Source: Rubellimicrobium thermophilum DSM 16684
GTDB taxonomy: Bacteria; Pseudomonadota; Alphaproteobacteria; Rhodobacterales; Rhodobacteraceae
DNA length: 64,000 nucleotides
Reading direction: 5' to 3'
Assembly: GCF_000442315.1 (NCBI RefSeq)
Contig: NZ_KE557318.1
Location: 1 to 64,000 of the forward strand
The position numbers and the translations under genes are program-made. The notes under the pieces are model-generated. The model made no database searches, had not been told where the DNA came from, and saw only the letters and a program-made list of their open reading frames with translations. The stretch's first letter is position 1. Each line of letters begins with the position of its first letter. Shown here piece by piece: positions 7,533 to 16,751 of this stretch.

Positions 7533-9830
7533 TCACGCCTCGCGCTCGGGGTTGAACCGCAAGAGACGCAGCGCGTTCAGCGTCACCAGCACCGTCGCAC
7601 CCGTATCGGCCAGGATCGCGATCCAGAGGCCCGTCAGGCCGAGGACCGAGGTGACGAGGAACACCGCCTTCAGCCCCAGGGCGATGGTGACGTTCTGACG
7701 GATGTTGGCCATGGCCGCGCGCGAGAGGCGGATGGTTGCGGGAATGTCGGTCACGCGGTCGCGCAGGATCGCCGCATCGGCGGTTTCCAGCGCCACATCG
7801 GTGCCTGATCCCATGGCGACGCCGACCGACGCCTGCTTCAGGGCGGGCGCATCGTTGATGCCGTCACCGATCATCATGACGCCGTCCTTCGCCCCGATCT
7901 CGCGAATATAGGCGAGCTTGTCCTCGGGAAGCATGTCGGCCTCGAACTTCAGGCCAAGGCCGCCCGCGATCGCCGCCGCCGTCCGCGGGTTGTCGCCGGT
8001 CAGGATGACGGGGGTCAGGCCCATCGCGGTCAGCTGGCGCACGGCATCCTTCGCATCCGCCCGCGGCTCGTCGCGCATCGCGATCAGGCCGAGCGGGGAC
8101 TTGGCGCGGAACACCGCGACGGCGGTCTTGCCCTCCTCTTCGAAGATCGTCGCCTGGCGCAGTCCAAGCCCGTCAAGGCCGCCGTTGTCCATGGCGTAGC
8201 GGGGCGAGGCGACCCAGGCCGGGGCGCCGTCGACCGTCGCCACGACGCCCTTGCCCATCAGCGCCTTGGCGTCGCTGGCGGCGAGCGGCGCGACGCCCGC
8301 GTCCTTCGCCCGGTTCAGGATGGCGACCGCCAACGGGTGGCTCGACCCCGTCTCGACGCCCGCGGCGACAGCCAGAAGCTCGGCCTCGGTCGTCTTGCCG
8401 AAGGGCACCACATCGGTCACCTGCGGCCGGCCATGCGTCAGGGTGCCGGTCTTGTCGAAGGCGACCCAGCCGACCTTGGACGCCGCCTCGATCACCGCGC
8501 CGCCTTTCATCAGCAGCCCACGCCGCGCGCCGGAGGACAGCGCCGAGGCGATCGAGGCCGGAACCGAGATCACCAGCGCGCAGGGGCAGCCGATGAGAAG
8601 CAGCGCCAGGCCACGATAGACCCAGGTATCCCAGGGTTGGCCGAAGGCCAGTGGCGGCACCAGCACGACCAGCGCCGCGACGCCAACGATGGCGGGCATG
8701 TACCAGCGGCTGAACCTGTCGATGAAGCGTTCCGTCGGCGCGCGCGCTTCCTCGGCTTCCTCGACCAGCCGGATGATCCGCGCGATGGTGTTGTCCTCGG
8801 CCCCTTTTGTCACCGCAACGCGGATGGCCGCTTCGGTATTGATTGCCCCGGCAAACACCGCATCCCCGGGTCCGCGCGTCCTTGGCACGCTTTCGCCGGT
8901 GACCGGGCTTTCATCGACGCCCGAGGTGCCCTCGACGATCTCGCCATCCGCCGGGATGCGGTCGCCCGGGCGTACCAGGACGGTCTGGCCAATGGCCAGG
9001 CTCGCCGCAGGAACCTCGCGCGTGGTGCCGTTCACTTCGAGGAGCGCCGTCTTGGGCACCAGTTTGGCCAGGGCCCGGATGCCGTCGCGCGCCTTGCCCG
9101 CCGCCACACCTTCGAGCACCTCGCCGACCGCGAAGAGGAACACGACCAGCGCTGCCTCTTCCGCCGCGTCGATGAACAGCGCGCCGACGGCGGCGATCGT
9201 CATCAGGCTCTCGATGGTGAAGGGTTGGCCCATCCGCAGCGCGGCGAAGGCGCGCCGCGCGACCGGAGCAACCCCGATGAGGCAGGCCGCGACAAAAGCC
9301 CATCGGCCGATGTCCGGCGCGATCAACTCGACGATCCAGGCCGCGCCGAGCAGGACTGCCGTGAAGATGACCAGCTTGCCCTTTCCGGTCTGGTACCAGT
9401 GCTTGCCCCGGTCGGCGGGGTCGTCGTGGACATGGCCCGGGCTGCCATGGCCCGAGTCGTCACGCGGCGAATCCTTCCCGTGCGTCGCATGGTCATGACC
9501 GTCATGGTCGTGGCCCGATGGATCTGCCCCGCCATCCCTCTCGCCAGGCGCCCCTGCCGTCGGCGTCGCGGGCAGCACAAAGTCCTTCCTCGCCGATGCT
9601 GCCCGTGGCGCGATCTCATAGCCGAGCGCACGAACGGCGCTCTCGATCCTGTCCCGCCCGGTTTGCGCCTCGTCGAGGGTCAGACGGAGACGTTCCGACA
9701 TGATGGCGACCTCGACACCGCTCACTCCCGGCAGGCGCGACACCGCATCCTTGATCTTGGTGGCGCAGGATCCGCAATCCATGCCCCTCACGGTCCAGTC
9801 GCAGGCGGTTTCGTTTCGTGCTTCGGCCAT
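7533..9830 (-). CDS. Heavy-metal P1B-type ATPase (Cd2+/Pb2+/Zn2+ efflux), ZntA/CadA-like
   Basis: A 765-aa P-type ATPase that exports divalent soft metals from the cytoplasm. It has an N-terminal metal-binding domain with GMDCGSC (residues about 17-23), then a His/Asp-rich linker (roughly 100-135). The membrane-8 ion site CPCALVIS and the phosphorylation motif DKTGTLT (D459) follow, with GDGINDAPAL near the hinge. The CPC motif with a His-rich linker fits Zn/Cd/Pb rather than Cu. The ATG at 9830 follows GAGGA; a TTG six bases further upstream is also possible. It is first in the operon with ICMT, lspA, dsbB and dsbA, and is controlled by the divergent MerR gene. Confidence 0.95.
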   Translation of the reverse strand: MAEARNETACDWTVRGMDCGSCATKIKDAVSRLPGVSGVEVAIMSERLRLTLDEAQTGRDRIESAVRALGYEIAPRAASARKDFVLPATPTAGAPGERDGGADPSGHDHDGHDHATHGKDSPRDDSGHGSPGHVHDDPADRGKHWYQTGKGKLVIFTAVLLGAAWIVELIAPDIGRWAFVAACLIGVAPVARRAFAALRMGQPFTIESLMTIAAVGALFIDAAEEAALVVFLFAVGEVLEGVAAGKARDGIRALAKLVPKTALLEVNGTTREVPAASLAIGQTVLVRPGDRIPADGEIVEGTSGVDESPVTGESVPRTRGPGDAVFAGAINTEAAIRVAVTKGAEDNTIARIIRLVEEAEEARAPTERFIDRFSRWYMPAIVGVAALVVLVPPLAFGQPWDTWVYRGLALLLIGCPCALVISVPASIASALSSGARRGLLMKGGAVIEAASKVGWVAFDKTGTLTHGRPQVTDVVPFGKTTEAELLAVAAGVETGSSHPLAVAILNRAKDAGVAPLAASDAKALMGKGVVATVDGAPAWVASPRYAMDNGGLDGLGLRQATIFEEEGKTAVAVFRAKSPLGLIAMRDEPRADAKDAVRQLTAMGLTPVILTGDNPRTAAAIAGGLGLKFEADMLPEDKLAYIREIGAKDGVMMIGDGINDAPALKQASVGVAMGSGTDVALETADAAILRDRVTDIPATIRLSRAAMANIRQNVTIALGLKAVFLVTSVLGLTGLWIAILADTGATVLVTLNALRLLRFNPEREA

Positions 9831-9876
9831 CGTCAATCCTCGGCCCCAGCGGGGCGATTGTCTTCATCGAGTCGGG

Positions 9877-9907
9877 AAGCTAATGTCTCTAGCAACTATA
9901 GCTTCAA
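9877..9907 (-). promoter_or_regulatory. MerR-type promoter/operator for the cadA operon
   Basis: On the minus strand, -35 TTGAAG (9902-9907) and -10 TAGCTT (9877-9882) are separated by 19 bases containing CTATAGTTGCTAGAG, a near-palindrome of the kind bound by CadR/PbrR/ZntR. The overlong spacer is the signature of MerR-family activation. The site lies between the ATPase gene and the divergent MerR gene and probably also autoregulates the latter. Confidence 0.8.
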
Positions 9908-9917
9908 GGGGAATCTG

Positions 9918-10358
9918 ATGCTGACCATCGGAAAACTCGGGGCGCAGGCCGGAGTGAAGGTTCCGACCATCCGCTACTACGAACAGATCGGGCTTCTGCC
10001 CGAGGCCGGGCGCAGCGCCGGCAACCAGCGGCTCTACGGACGCAAGGCGTTGGAACGGCTTGCGTTCATCCGCCACGCACGGGATCTCGGCTTCACGCTC
10101 GAGGCGATCCGTGACCTTCTCAGCCTCTCGGACAATCCCGAACAGCCTTGCGTCGCAGCCGACGCTATCGCGCGCGCGCAGCTTGCGGAGGTGGAGCGCC
10201 GCCTCGCGCGGCTGACGGCGCTGAAGGCCGAACTGGAGCGGATGGTCGTGCAATGCGCGGGCGGCAAGATTGCCGATTGCCGGGTGATCGAGGTGCTGGG
10301 CGACCATTCCCTCTGCTCCACCGACCACCGCCATCTGGAGAGCGAGGCCAGTCCGTGA
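9918..10358 (+). CDS. MerR-family heavy-metal regulator (CadR/PbrR/ZntR type)
   Basis: A 146-aa MerR protein. The N-terminal winged helix is clear ([26 protein letters not shown]), followed by the dimerisation helix. Metal-ligand cysteines sit at the expected places: PCVAADAI near residue 79, then [11 protein letters not shown], with a further Cys/His tail (SLCSTDHRH) as in CadR. This pattern fits Cd/Pb/Zn sensing. It is divergent from the P-type ATPase and a MerR-type promoter lies between. The stop overlaps the GTG of the next gene. Confidence 0.93.
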   Translation: MLTIGKLGAQAGVKVPTIRYYEQIGLLPEAGRSAGNQRLYGRKALERLAFIRHARDLGFTLEAIRDLLSLSDNPEQPCVAADAIARAQLAEVERRLARLTALKAELERMVVQCAGGKIADCRVIEVLGDHSLCSTDHRHLESEASP

Positions 10359-10696
10359 CCGCACCCGGCACACTCGCCATCTATGCCGGTGCCGCCTTGG
10401 CCGAGATCGCGGGCTGCTTCGCGGTCTGGGCCTGGATGCGGCAGGGGGCGAGCGCCATCTGGCTTGTCCCCGGAGTGGCGAGCCTCGCCGCCTTCGCATG
10501 GCTGCTCGCGCTTGCCCCATCCGACTTCGCCGGGCGCGCCTATGCGGCCTACGGCGGGGTCTACATCGCCGCATCGCTCCTCTGGCTCTGGATGGTCGAA
10601 AAGCAGCGGCCGGACGCCTGGGACCTGACAGGCGGGGCGATCTGCCTCTTCGGCGCGGCGGTCATCCTGTTCGGTCCAAGGGCGATGGGGAGCTAG
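10355..10696 (+). CDS. ynfA: YnfA family (UPF0060) small membrane protein
   Basis: A 113-aa protein with four hydrophobic helices, matching YnfA in length and motifs ([40 protein letters not shown]-like DAWDLTG). YnfA proteins resemble small multidrug-resistance transporters; the substrate here is unknown. The GTG start overlaps the stop of the MerR gene (GTGA), so the two are translationally coupled and likely co-expressed. Confidence 0.9.
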   Translation: MTAPGTLAIYAGAALAEIAGCFAVWAWMRQGASAIWLVPGVASLAAFAWLLALAPSDFAGRAYAAYGGVYIAASLLWLWMVEKQRPDAWDLTGGAICLFGAAVILFGPRAMGS

Positions 10697-11080
10697 TCAG
10701 GCGCTCGACCGATGATCGTCAAGGCGGTGTGTCACGCTGGAACAGCCGAAGATAGTGCCACTAGATGATTGTCGTCTTCGCGACGTAGGTCGGTCGCGGA
10801 TGCGCCAGAAGTGCAGCCGGGGAAGCGATGCATAAGTATATTAAAATCAATAGGTTAGACTGGAGAAGGTTGGATTCCAGGCCCGTCCCCTCCGCCAATC
10901 TTCCAGTTAAGAATCTGGAATTTCATAGATATTTCTCGAAAAGATCCCCCATTCTGCTCCCCACTTGGATGGGGATCAGCCCGGACCATCGCGGACGATG
11001 CCACCCGGGTCGCAGCCGTCCGGGTCAGGCACGGCCGCGGAGCCGACCGGGTTTCCGAAGCTGCGGGCGCGCACCACGCC
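10697..11080. other. AT-rich intergenic stretch, no supported gene
   Basis: The segment around 10828-10960 is markedly AT-rich against its surroundings. I see no conserved protein in either strand. At 10869-10892 the sequence GGTTGGATTCCAGGCCCGTC followed by a CCTCCGCCA end resembles a T-arm and 3' end of a tRNA or tmRNA, a possible trace of an integration site. The stretch leads into a decayed IS5-type transposase remnant. Confidence 0.4.
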
Positions 11081-11271
11081 GGGTCATCCCGGCCGCCGTC
11101 ATCGCAAGCGGCCGATCCAGTATGACGAGCGGCGCGACAAAGACAGCTGGCGGCTCGAGGCCATCTGCTGCCGCCCCGAGGACTTCCGGCAGCCCGCCCC
11201 TCCGCCACGACAAGCCCGCCCGCAGCGGCCTATCCGCCGTCCACCGCGCCGCCGCCGCATTCCGGCTGTGA
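11080..11271 (+). mobile_element. IS5-family transposase C-terminal remnant
   Basis: The plus strand encodes, across two frames, a decayed end of an IS5-type DDE transposase. One frame reads RKRPIQYDERRDKDSWRLEA then ICCRPEDFR, matching the family's 'YDKRRYRDRWRIEAMFCRLKDFRR' region, which carries the final catalytic glutamate. The next frame reads RHDKPARSGLSAV and ends FRL-stop, as in the usual 'RYDKLARNFLSAV...FWL' terminus. No N-terminal half is seen. It separates the metal block from the siderophore importer. Confidence 0.6.
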
Positions 11272-11279
11272 TGCAAGTC

Positions 11280-12041
11280 TCAACCCGAAAGGTGATGCAG
11301 CACCAGGGGGCGGCCGTCGAAGCATTCGACCCGCAGCGGCATGTCGTAAAGCTGGTTCAGCACGGCGGTCCGGATGACCTGGAGCGGGGAGCCTTCGGCG
11401 ACGATCCCACCGGCCTTCATCGCGACGACATGATCCGCCCAGGCGGCGGCATGGTTGACTTCGTGCAGAACGAGAAGCACGCTCTTGCCTTCGTTCCGCA
11501 GGACGACAAGTTCCTGCATCAGGCGGCGGGCATGGGCCAGGTCGAGTGCGGCCAGCGGTTCGTCCAGCAAGAGCCAGTCGGTGCCCTGCGCAAAGGCCAT
11601 CGCCAGATGGGCCCGCTGGCGCTGGCCGCCGGACAGTTCGTCCAGGAAGCGGTCGGCCAGATCGCCCAGGCCCATCCGGGCGATCGCCGCTTCGACCTGC
11701 GCGCGATCCTCGGCCTTGGGGCGGCCCTGATGATGCGGCCAGCGTCCGAATGCCACCAGCTCGCGCACGCGCAAGCGGCTGTGGACGATGGCGTTCTGCG
11801 GCAGGATCGCCATGACGCGGGCCAGCATGTCGGTGGGCGTGCGCTCCACGTCGAGCCCTGCGACCGTGATGCGCCCCTGCTGCATACGCTCCAGCCGGGC
11901 GATCAGGGACAGCAGGGTGCTTTTCCCGGCGCCGTTCGGTCCGATCAGCGCGGTGATCCGGCCCGCCGGAATGCGCAGCGTCACGTCGTCGAGGATGGTC
12001 GTGCGGCCGATCCGGTGGTGCAGGTTGCGGATCTCGATCAT
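11280..12041 (-). CDS. Iron-siderophore ABC transporter ATP-binding protein
   Basis: A 253-aa ABC ATPase of the FecE/FepC type, energising import of ferric siderophore. It has Walker A GPNGAGKST (residues 34-42), the signature LSGGQRQR, Walker B DWLLLDEPLAALD and the H-loop LLVLHEVNHA, typical of this subfamily. The ATG at 12041 overlaps the permease gene by four bases. The open frame continuing upstream belongs to the frameshifted permease. Confidence 0.93.
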   Translation of the reverse strand: MIEIRNLHHRIGRTTILDDVTLRIPAGRITALIGPNGAGKSTLLSLIARLERMQQGRITVAGLDVERTPTDMLARVMAILPQNAIVHSRLRVRELVAFGRWPHHQGRPKAEDRAQVEAAIARMGLGDLADRFLDELSGGQRQRAHLAMAFAQGTDWLLLDEPLAALDLAHARRLMQELVVLRNEGKSVLLVLHEVNHAAAWADHVVAMKAGGIVAEGSPLQVIRTAVLNQLYDMPLRVECFDGRPLVLHHLSG

Positions 12042-12977
12042 CGGATGCGTCCCCGCAGCAGGAGGAACAGAAAGACCAGCCCGCCGGCGAATTCCACGAC
12101 CGCAGGCAGGGTGGATTGCAGGCCGAGCACGCGCTCGAACAAGGTCTGCCCGATCACCAGCATCGCCGCGGTGAGCAGCATCGCGGTCAGCAGCACCGGC
12201 CTGTGCCGGTCCGATCCGGCCAGGGGGCGCGCCAGGGCTGAGATCAGCAGGCCCAGGAAGGCCAGCGGCCCGACCCAGCGCCGTCGCCACCGCGACCAGG
12301 ACCGCCACCAGCGCCAGCACCCCCAGCACCAGACGGTCATGCCTCAGGCCAAGGGAGATGGCCGTCGGTCGCCCCAGGGCCAGCACGTCCAGCCGCGGGG
12401 CCAGACCCAGGGCTGTGCCTGCGGCCGCGACGGTGAGAAGACCGGCAAAGGGCAGAAGCCCGGCATCGACTCGCGAGAAGCTCGCCACCGTCTCGGCCTG
12501 GACGATGACAAAGGCGTTCGGGTCCATCACCCGTGCCAGGAACCCCGCCAGCGCGCGCAAGAGGATGCCGAGGATCACGCCGGTCAGGATCATCCGCGGC
12601 ACGTCCTGCGCGCCGCGGCCCAGCAGGGTGCCGAACAGAAGCAGTGCCGCGCCGATCAGCACGGCGACTTCGGCGCCGAACCGGGCCGTGCCGGGCAGAG
12701 CGGCAAAGCCCACCGGGCCGAGGCCCGCCACCAGCGCCGTCTGCAGGAACAGGAACAGGGCATCCAGGCCCATGATCTGTGGCGTCAGGATCCGGTTGCG
12801 TGCGACCGTCTGGAACAGCACGGTCGCCACCGCGATGGCCATTCCGACCAGGATCAGGCCGGCCAGCCGGGTGCTGCGCAGCATCAGGACGAATTCCCAT
12901 TTCGGTCCGAGGCCGGGCAGCAGATACAGCGCCGAAGCGGCCAGCAGGGCCAGCATCAGGAGCGTCAGCCTAGCCAT
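12038..12977 (-). pseudogene. Iron-siderophore ABC transporter permease, FecCD type (frameshifted)
   Basis: The second FecCD permease of the importer, about 313 aa when read through. The N-terminal part from ATG 12977 has the family motifs TRLAGLILVGMAIAVATVLFQ and MGLDALFLFLQT. The C-terminal part after a shift near 12275 reads VGPLAFLGLLISALARPLAGSD and TLPAVVEFAGGLVFLFLL, both canonical. One extra base in a G/C stretch explains the break. The start overlaps the other permease by eight bases. If the shift is real the importer is dead; if a read error it is complete. Confidence 0.85.
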
Positions 12978-13902
12978 GCCGCGGGGCCCGCCACAGCAGC
13001 CACAGAAACAGGCCCGCCCCCAGGATGCCCAGAACCGATCCGACAGGAATTTCATAGGGAAAGATCAGCAGCCGTCCGAGAACGTCGCAGAGCAGCAGCA
13101 GCGCTGCACCGCCGAGGGCGGTGACCGGCAGGCTGGCCCGCAGGTTGTCGCCCATGATCCGGCTGACAATGTTCGGCACCACAAGGCCCAGGAAAGGCAC
13201 CATGCCCACGGTCGCCATCACCAGGGCCGTGACCAAGGCCACGACGACCAGCCCGAGCCGCATCACCGCCCCCGGGTCGAGCCCAAGCCCCCGCGCCACG
13301 TCATCGCCCAGCCCCAGAATGGCAAAGCGGTCGGCGGCATGGATGGCCAAGGCTGCGGCCAGTCCGGCGATCCAGAGCAATTCGTATCGCCCGGCGATCA
13401 CCCCCGAGAACTCGCCGGTCATCAGCCAGATGCCGACAAGCTGCAACAGATCGGTCTGCCATCCGATATGGAGCACCGCCGCCCCCAGCACGCCCGACCA
13501 GACCAGCCCGGCCAGCGGCACCAGCAGCACCTCCTGCCGGGGCAGGCGGCGGATCATCGCCAGGAACAGGGCCGTGCCCAGCAGCCCCGCCCCCGTGGCG
13601 GCCAGCATCTTGATCCACAGCGCGGCGCCGGGTGCCGCCAGCGTGACCGCGAGCAGGCCCAGGGCAGCAGCCTCGCCCGTGCCGACCGTGCCCGGCTCCA
13701 CGAATCGGTTGCGGGCCAGCTGCTGCATGATCACGCCGGCTACGGCCAGGGCGGCGCCCGTCAGGCTCACGGCAAGTGTGCGGGGCAGGCGCGAGATCCA
13801 GAAGACCAGCCCGTCACCCGACAGGCTGGCCACGCCGGTCAGGAGGCTTGCCCCGGCCAGCGGGACAAGCAGCAGGGCCAGGACCAGGGCGGGGCGCGTC
13901 AC
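12970..13902 (-). CDS. Iron-siderophore ABC transporter permease, FecCD type
   Basis: A 310-aa inner-membrane permease with about nine helices. Motifs include SRLPRTLAVSLTGAALAVAG with a following MQQLARNRFVEPGTVGTGEAA, and the ATPase-contact region ARGLGLDP, then GMVPFLGLVVPNIVSR. These are standard for siderophore/B12 permeases. The GTG start at 13902 overlaps the stop of the binding-protein gene by four bases. It pairs with the second, frameshifted permease. Confidence 0.92.
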   Translation of the reverse strand: MTRPALVLALLLVPLAGASLLTGVASLSGDGLVFWISRLPRTLAVSLTGAALAVAGVIMQQLARNRFVEPGTVGTGEAAALGLLAVTLAAPGAALWIKMLAATGAGLLGTALFLAMIRRLPRQEVLLVPLAGLVWSGVLGAAVLHIGWQTDLLQLVGIWLMTGEFSGVIAGRYELLWIAGLAAALAIHAADRFAILGLGDDVARGLGLDPGAVMRLGLVVVALVTALVMATVGMVPFLGLVVPNIVSRIMGDNLRASLPVTALGGAALLLLCDVLGRLLIFPYEIPVGSVLGILGAGLFLWLLWRAPRHG

Positions 13903-14792
13903 CGGCTGAAGGCGGCCAGCAGCTCGTCCAGCGTCGTCATCATCGAGGTATAACCGCCCCCCGCGATATAGATCGGGGCGGGGGACAGATAGACGATCTG
14001 GCCCTTCTGCCCGGCCGTGGTGCCGGCCACCAGCGGATTGTCGAGCGTGTCCGCGGCGCTGGCCGGTTCGCCGATGGCGGCGGCGCGGTCGATCACGATC
14101 AGCCAATCCGGATTTACCTCGGCGATGAACTCGAAGGAGACGGAGTCGCCATGGGTCTCGGGATTCAGGTTCTCATGCGCTTCGGGCAGGCCCAGAGCGG
14201 TATGGATCCAGCCAAAGCGCGACCCGGCCCCATAGGCCGAGATCTTCGGGCCGTTGGTCTGGAGGATGAGCGCATTGCCCTTGCCGGCGACCGCGGCTGC
14301 CGTCTCGGCCAGCTTGGCATCCAGGGCCGCGATCAGCTGGGCCGCCTGCTCCTCCTTCCCGAACAGCGTCCCATAGGCCGCGATGCGGTCCCGCCCCTGC
14401 CCGACGACATCCTCCCAGATCGTCATGTCGATCGTGGGCGCAACCTGCGACAGGGCTTCCACCTGCGACGCGGATCGGCCGCCGGCGATGATCAGGTCGG
14501 GGTCCAGCCCGGCCAGCGCCTCGAGATCGGGCTCGAACAGGGTGCCGATCACCGTGGCCTCGCCCGCCCGGTCGGCGAGATAGGGGACATACAGCTTGTC
14601 CGGCACGCCTTGCGGCACGACCCCCAGTGCGGCCAGCGTGTCGATCGCGGCGATGTCCATGACGGCAAGGGTCGCCGGATTGGCGGGCAGGGTCACCTCC
14701 CCCCGGGCCGTGGTGATCGTGACATCCTCGGCCCATGCGGGCAGGCTGGTCAGGATGAGAAAGGCCGCAGCGCGGCCGAGATGATGCAGCAT
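13899..14792 (-). CDS. Siderophore ABC transporter substrate-binding protein (FatB/CeuE-like)
   Basis: A 297-aa periplasmic binding protein with a signal peptide (MLHHLGRAAAFLILTSLPAWA). The fold is that of FepB/CeuE-type proteins, with MDIAAIDTLAALGV near residue 45 and LDPDLIIAGGRS near 98, followed by the second-lobe NPDWLIVIDR and the terminal ggYTSMMTTLDELL. CeuE/FatB homologues bind catecholate or tetradentate siderophores, so that class is the best guess. It is first in the operon. No outer-membrane receptor is present in the window. Confidence 0.9.
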   Translation of the reverse strand: MLHHLGRAAAFLILTSLPAWAEDVTITTARGEVTLPANPATLAVMDIAAIDTLAALGVVPQGVPDKLYVPYLADRAGEATVIGTLFEPDLEALAGLDPDLIIAGGRSASQVEALSQVAPTIDMTIWEDVVGQGRDRIAAYGTLFGKEEQAAQLIAALDAKLAETAAAVAGKGNALILQTNGPKISAYGAGSRFGWIHTALGLPEAHENLNPETHGDSVSFEFIAEVNPDWLIVIDRAAAIGEPASAADTLDNPLVAGTTAGQKGQIVYLSPAPIYIAGGGYTSMMTTLDELLAAFSR

Positions 14793-14884
14793 GACAGGCT
14801 CCGGTCGATAGGGCGTGTGGCTGCGGGATCTGGCTGCACGCGGCGCGGGCTGACTAGCAGCTTGCCGGCGACCGGTCCAGCGCA

Positions 14885-14900
14885 TATTTTGATAAAAATA
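14885..14900. promoter_or_regulatory. AT-rich near-palindrome, possible iron-responsive operator
   Basis: TATTTTGATAAAAATA lies in the 123-base region between the divergent siderophore-binding-protein and DUF2218 genes. It stands out as AT-rich in GC-rich DNA and is nearly palindromic. Position suggests a shared promoter and a Fur/RirA-like site, but it does not match a consensus I can name with confidence. Confidence 0.4.
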
Positions 14901-14915
14901 CTATGGAATAGCGAG

Positions 14916-15209
14916 ATGCTGATCAGCACCGCCCGGTATCCCACCGCCCATGCTTCGAAATATCTGCAGCAGCTGTGCCGGCACTTTGCCCACAAGGTCG
15001 AGGCCCGCTGCGATGGACAGAGCGGTCATGCCGCCCTGCCGACCGGCCCGGCTACACTGACCGCCGATGCCGAGGGCCTGACCGTCCGCGTCGAGGCCGA
15101 AGATGCCAAGAGCCTGATTCAGGCACGCTTCGTGATCGACAGCCATCTCGTGACCTTTGCCCATCGCGAAGGCTTCACCGGGCTGGACTGGCAGACGACG
15201 CAAGGCTGA
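14916..15209 (+). CDS. DUF2218 domain protein
   Basis: A 97-aa cytoplasmic protein of the DUF2218 family, commonly beside siderophore uptake genes. Visible features are the start ARYPTAHASKYLQQLCRHFAHKV and the end HLVTFAHREGFTGLDW. It contains HH-type and Cys residues (CRHFAHK) but no known catalytic motif. The gene is divergent from the importer operon and probably iron-regulated with it. Function is unknown. Confidence 0.85.
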   Translation: MLISTARYPTAHASKYLQQLCRHFAHKVEARCDGQSGHAALPTGPATLTADAEGLTVRVEAEDAKSLIQARFVIDSHLVTFAHREGFTGLDWQTTQG

Positions 15210-15841
15210 GCCCAGAGCAGGGGGCAGGTCGGGGCGTGGAGACCCCGCGGAGGTGGTGCAGGCAGGGCCATCCCGCACGACCCGAGCCTTTCCTTTCCGG
15301 ATCAGGGCAGACCGCGGGCTGCGCGCAACCCGGCAAGCGATGGCGGCAGGCACCGGGGAAGAAGACAGGGCATGACGGGAAAGCGGCGCATGGATCTGGC
15401 GGGGGTGCCGATCAATCCCCAGAATGTCACCCGATGGGTCCGGATTGGGGGGGGAAATTGGTGAGCATGGGCGGACAGGCAAGAGACATTTACCCTTGCC
15501 TGTCATGATCTCATGGGCTTTCCCGGAGCATGCCGGACAAGCCGGAACAGCCCATAGCGGAGTCTCCGCCACAGCATTCCGGCACAGGCTTTGTTCGGGG
15601 GGCTGCCGGACTTCTCGGGCCGTCGCATCCGGCAGGTTTCCGATGCCTCGGCCGCCCTCGGGCTGGATTCAGGCGTCACAGGGGCAGCATCACAGGGGCG
15701 TCCGGGCCGCAAGAGTCAGCGCTGCAAGAGGACGAGGGGACGGGGCGCCCCTCTTCCGGGTGGCGGTCTGCTGCGATCGGGTCTCGTCAACGGCATCCGG
15801 CTGGCGCAGGCGTCGGCATGACGGATCAGGGTGGCGCCGGC
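15210..15841. other. 632-base stretch with no supported gene
   Basis: Reading frames here show no conserved motif on either strand and have the composition of out-of-frame GC-rich DNA. There is a run of nine G's with an A-rich end near 15446-15460. It separates the convergent DUF2218 and SMP-30 genes. It may hold decayed coding DNA, but I could not recognise any. Confidence 0.5.
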
Positions 15842-16750
15842 TCAGGGGGTCTGGGCCCCGGTGGCCGCCACGAAGACGAGATAGACCGATGTCGTGGCCG
15901 TGATGAAGAGCCGGTTGCGGCGCGGCCCGCCGAAGGTCAGGTTCGCAACCCGCTGGGGCACGCGGATCTTGCCGAGCAGGGTGCCGTCCGGTGCGAAGAT
16001 GTGCACGCCGTCCCCGGCGCTGGACCACAGATTGCCGGCCATGTCGCAGCGGATGCCGTCGGGCAGGCCGCAATCAAGGGTGGCAAAGACCTCGCCGCCG
16101 GACAGTCCCCGTTCCGTGACGCGGAAGCGGCGGATCACCGGGGGCACCGCGGGGTCGTGGCTCGATCCGCTTTCGGCGATGTAGAGCAGGCTCTCGTCAG
16201 GGGAGAAGCACAGGCCGTTCGGCTGGACGAAGTCGCTGACCACGGGGGCCAGGTCCCCCGTGACCGGATCGAGGCGGAAGACATGCCGCGCCGTCTGTTC
16301 GGGTTCGGCACGGTAGCCCTCGTAGTCGGAGAGGATCCCGTAGGTCGGATCGGTGAACCAGATGGATCCGTCGGAGCGCACCACCACGTCATTCGGAGAG
16401 TTGAGGCGGCGCCCGCCCCATCTGTCGGCCAGGACGGTGATGCTGCCGTCCGGTTCGGTGCGGGTCACCCGCCGCCCGCCATGCTCGCAGGAGATGAGCC
16501 GTCCCTGCCGGTCGCGGGTGTGGCCATTGGCGAAGTTCGACGGCTGACGGAAGGTGGAAACCCCCGCGCCCGGAGTCCAGCGCAGGATGCGCTCGTTCGG
16601 GATATCGGAAAAGAGCAGGCAGCCGTGGTCGGCGAACCAGACGGGGCCCTCGGCCCAGCGGCAGCCTGTGGCGATCTCCTCCATCGGGCTGTAGGGCACG
16701 ACGCAGGCGAGGAAACGGGGATCGTGCTGTTCGTAGAAGGATTGCGTCAC
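15842..16750 (-). CDS. SMP-30/gluconolactonase family protein
   Basis: A 302-aa six-bladed beta-propeller lactonase. Metal-site motifs of SMP-30 enzymes are present: WAEGPVWFAD near residue 33, NSPNDVVVRSDGSIWFTDP in the middle and LPDGIRCDMAGNLWSS in the C-terminal third. Such enzymes hydrolyse sugar lactones in oxidative sugar catabolism. GTG at 16750 is chosen because it starts one base after the permease stop behind GAGGGGGGC; an ATG at 16777 would overlap. It ends the sugar-importer operon, so the lactone likely derives from the imported sugar. Confidence 0.88.
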   Translation of the reverse strand: MTQSFYEQHDPRFLACVVPYSPMEEIATGCRWAEGPVWFADHGCLLFSDIPNERILRWTPGAGVSTFRQPSNFANGHTRDRQGRLISCEHGGRRVTRTEPDGSITVLADRWGGRRLNSPNDVVVRSDGSIWFTDPTYGILSDYEGYRAEPEQTARHVFRLDPVTGDLAPVVSDFVQPNGLCFSPDESLLYIAESGSSHDPAVPPVIRRFRVTERGLSGGEVFATLDCGLPDGIRCDMAGNLWSSAGDGVHIFAPDGTLLGKIRVPQRVANLTFGGPRRNRLFITATTSVYLVFVAATGAQTP

Positions 16751-16751
16751 C

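Noticed and set aside
10965-13124. 719-codon plus-strand open frame
   Set aside because: Mostly antisense to the siderophore ATPase and permease genes; only its first part coincides with the IS5 remnant.
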